Assembly (NCBI RefSeq): GCF_000685215.1
Contig: NZ_ARYJ01000001.1
Location: 248,001 to 312,000, forward strand
Direction: 5' to 3'
Origin: Hyphomonas jannaschiana VP2
GTDB lineage: Bacteria > Pseudomonadota > Alphaproteobacteria > Caulobacterales > Hyphomonadaceae
Length of the DNA: 64,000 nucleotides
In this document: piece after piece, positions 59,351 through 64,000 of the stretch
Numbering within the stretch: position 1 is the stretch's first letter
Layout of the letters: each line of letters starts with the position of its first letter
The notes under the pieces: generated by a model
Database searches by the model: none
What the model was told of the DNA's origin: nothing
What the model saw: only the letters and a program-made list of their open reading frames with translations
Program-made: the position numbers and the translations under genes

Positions 59351-60658
59351 ATGGCTGAGGACAAGAAGAAGGCGGTGTTCCGCCTGTTGACCTCGACGAG
59401 CGAAACGCCGGGCAATCTCGACATTTCCGACACGGCCCGCACGCACGAGCCGGACAATTTCTTCCGCCATGTCACCAGCCTGTCGGCCAGCAAGATTGCC
59501 GACGGCTTGATCGATCCGAAACTCGTGCTGAGCTGGCTGCTAACGACGTTGGGCGCCCCGGCGGGCCTGCTGGGCCTGCTGGTGCCGATCCGCGAAGCAG
59601 GCGCCCTCTTCCCGCAAATGTTCACCGCCGGGGCGCTGCAAAGGCTGAAACGCCGCAAATGGGCCTGGGCCGGCGGCGCGCTGGTGGAAGGCCTGGCCGC
59701 CATTGCCATGGGACTGGCTGCGCTGGTGCTGACTGGCGCCGCAGCAGGCTGGGCGATTCTGGCAGCGCTCGCCGTCCTGGCGCTCGCCCGCTCGGTCTGT
59801 TCGGTCACCTACAAGGACGTGCTCGGCAAGACGATTGCGAAATCCCGGCGCGGCACGGCGACGGGCGCGGCTGGCACGGTCGGCGGGGGCGCGGTGCTGA
59901 CCTATGGTGTGCTGCTGGCCTTTGCGGGCGAAAGCCGGCTCACGCTGGTGACAGGCGGGCTGGTGCTGGCAGGCCTGCTCTGGATCGCCGCCGCTGTGGT
60001 GTTTGCCAGCCTTGCCGAAGAGGCAAGCGAGCCGGAAACGGGGTCCAGCCCGGTCCGGCGCCTGAAGGAAGATTTCGGCCTGCTGGCCCGCGATGCCCAG
60101 CTCCGCCGGTTCATCCTCGTACGCGCCCTGCTGACCTCGACCGCCCTCGCTCCGCCTTTCATGGTCGCGCTCGGCACGGAGGCGGACGCCGCGCGCAACA
60201 TGTTCGGCGGCCTCGGCCTGCTGGTCGTCGCTTCGGCCGGCGCGGGCCTGCTCAGCTCCTATGTCTGGGGCAGGCTTGCCGACCGGTCCAGCCGCAAAGT
60301 CCTGATCCTGACGGGTCTTGCCGGGGCGCTCTCTCTGTTCGGCACGCTGGGCCTGAACGCGGCGGGCCTCCTCACGGCGACCATAGGCCTGCCCGCCATG
60401 ATCTTTATCCTGATGATTGCCTATCAGGGCGTACGCCTCGGCCGCTCCACCCATCTGGTCGATATGGCGACGGCGGAGACGCGGGCGGCCTATACGGCGC
60501 TGTCCAACACGATCATCGGCACCGTGCTGATCCTCGGCGGCGGCTTCAGCCTGGTGGCGAGCTTCGCCGGGCTGACCGCCGTCATCGCCATCCTCGGTGC
60601 GATGAGCGCGGTCGCGGCGTTGTTTGCACTGGGCCTGAAGGAAGTTCAGTCTGGCTAG
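59351..60658 (+). CDS. MFS transporter
   Basis: 435 residues with about 12 helices. The first about 50 residues are hydrophilic (a cytosolic extension, MAEDKKKAVFRLLTSTSETPGN). Motif A-like RLADRSSRKVLIL lies between helices 8 and 9 region, and the LVPIREAGALFPQMFTAGAL opening marks the branch. Divergent from the radical SAM gene, 171 bp away. Transport substrate unknown; a link to the radical SAM product is possible only by proximity. Confidence 0.82.
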   Translation: MAEDKKKAVFRLLTSTSETPGNLDISDTARTHEPDNFFRHVTSLSASKIADGLIDPKLVLSWLLTTLGAPAGLLGLLVPIREAGALFPQMFTAGALQRLKRRKWAWAGGALVEGLAAIAMGLAALVLTGAAAGWAILAALAVLALARSVCSVTYKDVLGKTIAKSRRGTATGAAGTVGGGAVLTYGVLLAFAGESRLTLVTGGLVLAGLLWIAAAVVFASLAEEASEPETGSSPVRRLKEDFGLLARDAQLRRFILVRALLTSTALAPPFMVALGTEADAARNMFGGLGLLVVASAGAGLLSSYVWGRLADRSSRKVLILTGLAGALSLFGTLGLNAAGLLTATIGLPAMIFILMIAYQGVRLGRSTHLVDMATAETRAAYTALSNTIIGTVLILGGGFSLVASFAGLTAVIAILGAMSAVAALFALGLKEVQSG

Positions 60659-60661
60659 GAC

Positions 60662-61588
60662 CTATTTCTCGAGGCACCAGCGCAGCACGGCCTTCTGGGC
60701 GTGCAGGCGGTTTTCGGCTTCGTCGAAGACGAGGCTTTGCGGACCGTCGATGACTTCCGCATCGACTTCCTCGCCCCGATGGGCCGGCAGGCAGTGCAGG
60801 AAATGCGCGCCCTTGTTTGCCATCTCCATCAGGTCTTCGGTGACGGCATAAGGTTCCAGGATTTCGAGGCGGCGCTCGGCATCCTTGTCGCCCATGGAGA
60901 CGAACGTATCGGCGATGACGACGTCTGCGCCTGCAACGGCTTCTTCGGCCGTCTCATAGAGATCGATCTTGCCCTGCAGTTCGCGCGCGATGTCGAGATC
61001 CTCATCATCCGGCGCAAAGCGGGCCGGTATGCCGACGGCCAGCGAGAAGCCGAACTTCGCCGCGGCATGGATGAAGCTGGCGCAGACATTGTTGCCATCA
61101 CCGACCCAGGCGATGCGTGCGCCGCGCAGCTCCAGACCATGCTCTTCCAGCGTCTGCAGGTCCGCCATGATCTGGCAGGGGTGCGAGCGGTCGGTCAGGC
61201 CGTTAATGACGGGGACGGAGGAAAACTCCGCAAACGCCTCGACATCGGAATGGTCGTTGGCGCGGATCATCACCGCATCGACATAACGGGAGAGAACACG
61301 GGCCGTGTCCTCAATCGTTTCGCCCCGGCCCAGCTGCATGTCGCTGGAGGTGGCCGTGATCGACGAGCCGCCCAGCTGGCGCATGGCCATATCGAAGGAG
61401 AAACGCGTGCGGGTCGAGGATTTCTCGAAGATCATCGCCAGCGTGTGGCCTTCCAGCGGCGCACCGTCATCGACACGGCCCTTCGGCCAGCCGGCGCGCG
61501 CTTTCTTCATGGCGTGGGCCATGTCGAGAATTTCGCGCAGTTCGACATGGTCGAGATGCCAGAGATCGATGAAGTGACGGCCTGCCAT
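60662..61588 (-). CDS. argF: Ornithine carbamoyltransferase
   Basis: 308 residues from ATG 61588 with GGGGGA upstream. Converts ornithine and carbamoyl phosphate to citrulline in arginine biosynthesis. Carbamoyl-phosphate motif SSTRTR, ornithine-binding loop SMGDK ([12 protein letters not shown]), and [11 protein letters not shown] with the catalytic Cys. [11 protein letters not shown] is also diagnostic. The longer frame to 61753 is not needed. Confidence 0.96.
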   Translation of the reverse strand: MAGRHFIDLWHLDHVELREILDMAHAMKKARAGWPKGRVDDGAPLEGHTLAMIFEKSSTRTRFSFDMAMRQLGGSSITATSSDMQLGRGETIEDTARVLSRYVDAVMIRANDHSDVEAFAEFSSVPVINGLTDRSHPCQIMADLQTLEEHGLELRGARIAWVGDGNNVCASFIHAAAKFGFSLAVGIPARFAPDDEDLDIARELQGKIDLYETAEEAVAGADVVIADTFVSMGDKDAERRLEILEPYAVTEDLMEMANKGAHFLHCLPAHRGEEVDAEVIDGPQSLVFDEAENRLHAQKAVLRWCLEK

Positions 61589-61704
61589 GGCGTCCCCCTG
61601 TTTAAAATGAAGGGCGCGCCTTAGCCTAAATCTGCCCATACGGCTAGATGCGATCCGGATTGGCCCGGCCAGCGTATAGACATCAGGCAAACGGAAGGCA
61701 TGCG

Positions 61705-62169
61705 ATGATCCGCTCCATTTTGGCTTGCGCCACCCTGCTTCTATGTGCGGCATGCGCCTCTGCGCCCAAACCTGCCGGCAGCTGGGTCAGTTTTGCGGCG
61801 CTCGAGCCAGGCCTGCCGACCAATCGTTACCTGGCTTGCAACCCGGCCATCTGCGAGGCGGCCGGAAACACCGGAAATGCGCTGGATTTTGCCTATCCGG
61901 CCACGGACGTGGCAGCGGCGCTTGTCCGGCTTCAGCCGGATGCCGAACAGCGGGAATTGCCGAATGGTGACATCCAATTGCGTTATGTTGCTGTAACCCC
62001 CATCGCCCGGTTCCGGGACGATGTGGACGTTCTCATCCGGCCGACCGGTGCGGACGCATCTCAGGTGGCAATCTATTCCCGCTCGCGCATCGGCTTGTCA
62101 GACCTCGGCAAGAACAAGTCACGCGTCGAAACGCTTGCAAAACAGCTCGAGGCCGAACTGGCCAGCTGA
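61705..62169 (+). CDS. DUF1499 lipoprotein
   Basis: 154 residues from ATG 61705, with GGAAGG upstream. The lipoprotein signal [17 protein letters not shown] has lipobox CAAC (Cys17). The DUF1499 domain includes [19 protein letters not shown] and [32 protein letters not shown]. Function unknown. Confidence 0.86.
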   Translation: MIRSILACATLLLCAACASAPKPAGSWVSFAALEPGLPTNRYLACNPAICEAAGNTGNALDFAYPATDVAAALVRLQPDAEQRELPNGDIQLRYVAVTPIARFRDDVDVLIRPTGADASQVAIYSRSRIGLSDLGKNKSRVETLAKQLEAELAS

Positions 62170-62180
62170 TCCCCGCCGGG

Positions 62181-62435
62181 TCAGGCGCGCTTCAGCACAC
62201 GCACAATCAGGAGCAGGACCACTGCGCCGATCGTCGCGTGCAGGATGGACGCCACGATGCCCACACCAAGGCTGATGCCGAATACCGGGAACAGGAACCC
62301 GGCCACGAAGGCACCAATGATGCCAACGGCAATGTTGCCGATGATGCCAAAGCCGCCGCCACGCACGATCAGCCCAGCCAGCCAGCCGGCCACGCCGCCG
62401 ACCAGCAGAAAAATGATAATCCCTTCAAGGGTCAT
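62181..62435 (-). CDS. GlsB/YeaQ/YmgE family membrane protein
   Basis: 84 residues from ATG 62435, supported by AGGAGA. Three helices with the family's Gly-rich pattern: IIIFLLVGGVAGWLAGLIVRGGGFGIIGNIAVGIIGAFVAGFLF, then a final helix. Members are linked to general stress. It converges on the DUF1499 gene. Confidence 0.9.
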   Translation of the reverse strand: MTLEGIIIFLLVGGVAGWLAGLIVRGGGFGIIGNIAVGIIGAFVAGFLFPVFGISLGVGIVASILHATIGAVVLLLIVRVLKRA

Positions 62436-62647
62436 CTGGTGTCTCCTCATGTGTCACCGGCACCGGGAACGGGCCGGACTGTTAAGCGTATAACCCGTGG
62501 AAACGGCATTCGTTCCCACAGTCCGGCCATGACCCGGCAAGGACTTATGGTTGGCCTGCGCGACATTTTTGAGAATGACTTGCAAAAAGACTCCGGATAT
62601 GAGAGCTTTAGATTTGCGAATGCATCTCAATTTTATGGAGACGTGTC

Positions 62648-62839
62648 ATGTGTGTGCCTGTCGATGAAGCCGCCATGCTTTGCTGGCTGCAGACCCAGTT
62701 ACGGGTGCTTAAGGCCTGGCAGGATGAACTGACCAGCCGGCCCGATGCCGACATCCGCCAGGTCGAGCGGCTGAGCCGCCACCGGGACTGGCTGACCGAG
62801 GAGCTTGCCCGCCTGACACCGCACAGGCAGGCAGCCTGA
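62648..62839 (+). CDS. Small helical hypothetical protein
   Basis: 63 residues, mainly helical, with an Arg/Leu-rich pattern (RQVERLSRHRDWLTEELARL). GGAGA lies eight bases before the ATG. No family recognised. A real gene is plausible because of the ribosome site and good helical periodicity. Confidence 0.5.
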   Translation: MCVPVDEAAMLCWLQTQLRVLKAWQDELTSRPDADIRQVERLSRHRDWLTEELARLTPHRQAA

Positions 62840-63001
62840 CCCTTCCCCCGGCGCAGCGTGGGCGGCCTGTCGTTTCCTCCCACCCTCGCGAACCCGCCCG
62901 CGCTGCGCCACCCCTCATGTCTCCACTGGCGAAGGCCCCCGGTTTGCCCTATGTGACGGGTCAACTCAGGAACCCCGCAGAGTATTGGAGGCCCTCCCAT
63001 C

Positions 63002-64000
63002 ATGGACCGCGTTCTCATCATCGGTGCCGGCGCTGCCGGTTCGGTCGTCGCCCAAAAATGCGCGATGGACCGCGACACGTTCAAGCACATCACACTCGCC
63101 TCCCGCCGTATCGAAAGCTGCGAGAAAGTGGCGAAGCTCTGCAAGACGCCGATCGAGATCGCGCAGGTCGATGCCGACAATGTCGCTGAAGTCGTCGCCC
63201 TCATCGAGAAGGTGAAACCGGACCTGCTGATCAACATGGCCCTGCCCTATCAGGACCTGCCGATCATGGATGCCTGCCTCGAAACCGGCTGCAACTATAT
63301 GGACACGGCGAACTATGAGCCGCGCGATGTGGCGAAGTTCGAATATCACTGGCAGTGGGCCTATCATGACCGCTTCAAGGAGAAGGGCATCACCGCCATT
63401 CTCGGCTGCGGCTTCGACCCCGGCGTGACCAACGTCTACTGCGCCTATGCGCAGGAGCACCTGTTCGACGAGATCGAATATATCGACATTGTGGACTGCA
63501 ATGCCGGCGACCATGGCAAAACCTTCGCCACGAACTTTAACCCGGAGATCAACCTGCGCGAAGTCACGCAGGACGGCAAATACTGGAAGAATGGCGAGTG
63601 GATCGAGATCCCCGCCCTCTCCATCAATTGCGACATCGACTATCCGGAAGTCGGCCCGAAGGATTCCTACCTCATCTATCACGAGGAAGAGGAAAGCCTG
63701 GTCAAGCACATCAAGGGCCTGAAGCAGATCCGCTTCTGGATGACGTTCGGTGCCGAATACATCAAGCACCTTCAGGTGTTCAAAAGCATTGGCCTGATCG
63801 GCCTCGAACCGATCAAGCACAAGGGCATGGACATTATCCCCATGGAGTTCCTGAAAGACCTCCTGCCGCCGCCCTCCTCCCTCGCCGAGAACTATACCGG
63901 CAAGACCAGCATCGGCGTGATCGTCCGTGGCAAGAAGGATGGCAAGTCGTTGACGAAGATGATCTACAACGTCTCTGACCATGCCGAGACGAACAAGGAA
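63002..64000 (+). CDS. Carboxynorspermidine dehydrogenase-like saccharopine dehydrogenase family protein (3' end outside window)
   Basis: 333 residues are visible, still open at the window end; family members have about 400. Opening MDRVLIIGAGAAGSVVAQKC is an NAD(P)-binding Rossmann motif. Then LINMALPYQDLPIMDACLETGCNYMDTANYEP and GCGFDPGVTNVYCAYAQEHLFDEIEYIDIVDCN are typical of carboxy(nor)spermidine dehydrogenase in the alternative polyamine pathway. GGAGG lies ten bases before the ATG. The partner decarboxylase gene is not in the window. Confidence 0.85.
   Translation, partial: MDRVLIIGAGAAGSVVAQKCAMDRDTFKHITLASRRIESCEKVAKLCKTPIEIAQVDADNVAEVVALIEKVKPDLLINMALPYQDLPIMDACLETGCNYMDTANYEPRDVAKFEYHWQWAYHDRFKEKGITAILGCGFDPGVTNVYCAYAQEHLFDEIEYIDIVDCNAGDHGKTFATNFNPEINLREVTQDGKYWKNGEWIEIPALSINCDIDYPEVGPKDSYLIYHEEEESLVKHIKGLKQIRFWMTFGAEYIKHLQVFKSIGLIGLEPIKHKGMDIIPMEFLKDLLPPPSSLAENYTGKTSIGVIVRGKKDGKSLTKMIYNVSDHAETNKE

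Noticed and set aside
62966-63982. 338-residue minus-strand frame at the right end
   Set aside because: Antisense to the carboxynorspermidine dehydrogenase-like gene, which continues beyond the window.
1-64000. CRISPR array, prophage, integrative element or tRNA genes
   Set aside because: No regular spaced repeat, integrase, capsid, portal or conjugation gene and no tRNA cloverleaf was found by reading both strands.

Overview
The window is a dense, high-GC stretch of bacterial chromosome with no plasmid or phage functions. CckA, FlbT, a FliM with a CtrA-type box upstream, a DksA lacking the usual zinc cysteines, and several families common in stalked and budding marine alphaproteobacteria point to the Caulobacterales, most likely the Hyphomonadaceae (Hyphomonas-like). 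The lineage is inferred from gene content and protein style, not from a marker phylogeny.

Layout. 1-4893: two tandem MFS carriers (the first cut by the window edge), thrB, two overlapping small membrane proteins, a Cys-rich secreted protein and rnhA. 4890-7048: the divergent selenium pair mnmH/selD. 7061-10727: two paralogous lipoproteins, a nitronate monooxygenase, a lipoprotein acid phosphatase and an alpha/beta hydrolase. 10728-11531: a repeat-rich island. 11604-22547: trmO, cckA, a DUF885 peptidase-like lipoprotein overlapping a YceI lipoprotein, fliM, dksA with a clear terminator, marC and flbT. 22948-27567: a MoxR ATPase and a CoxE-type VWA protein separated by an opposite-strand NERD/DUF2270/secreted-protein block. 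28228-31600: a four-gene run of two paralogous hydrolases, a DUF4336 protein and an unusual crotonase. 31994-34275: DUF2207 and LemA. 34344-43426: housekeeping and transport genes, including gmhB, an EVE protein, a three-gene unit containing a heme-dependent N-demethylase homologue, an amidase and YihY.

43427-44870 is a second repeat island that carries the same repeat families as the first. After it come a CHAD protein, a low-molecular-weight phosphatase and rnpB (RNase P RNA). 46910-58219: a DUF1428 operon, a P-loop ATPase, an SGNH hydrolase, a TetR regulator with a palindromic leader, a threonine aldolase / pteridine-reductase-like SDR / Ca2+ antiporter run with an extra 28-residue membrane peptide, a Nudix protein, an L,D-transpeptidase, pgsA, hslO and yidD. 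58229-64000: a radical SAM protein with many extra cysteines, an MFS carrier, argF, a DUF1499 lipoprotein, a YeaQ-type membrane protein and the start of a carboxynorspermidine dehydrogenase-like gene.

Most of the window is ordinary core genome. The least explained material is the pair of islands at 10728-11531 and 43427-44870, where three repeat families recur in both places (one copy pair inverted) beside CCCCTCTCC-rich inverted repeats, and where a coding frame runs into a repeat. No CRISPR array, prophage, integrase, transposase or tRNA gene was seen.
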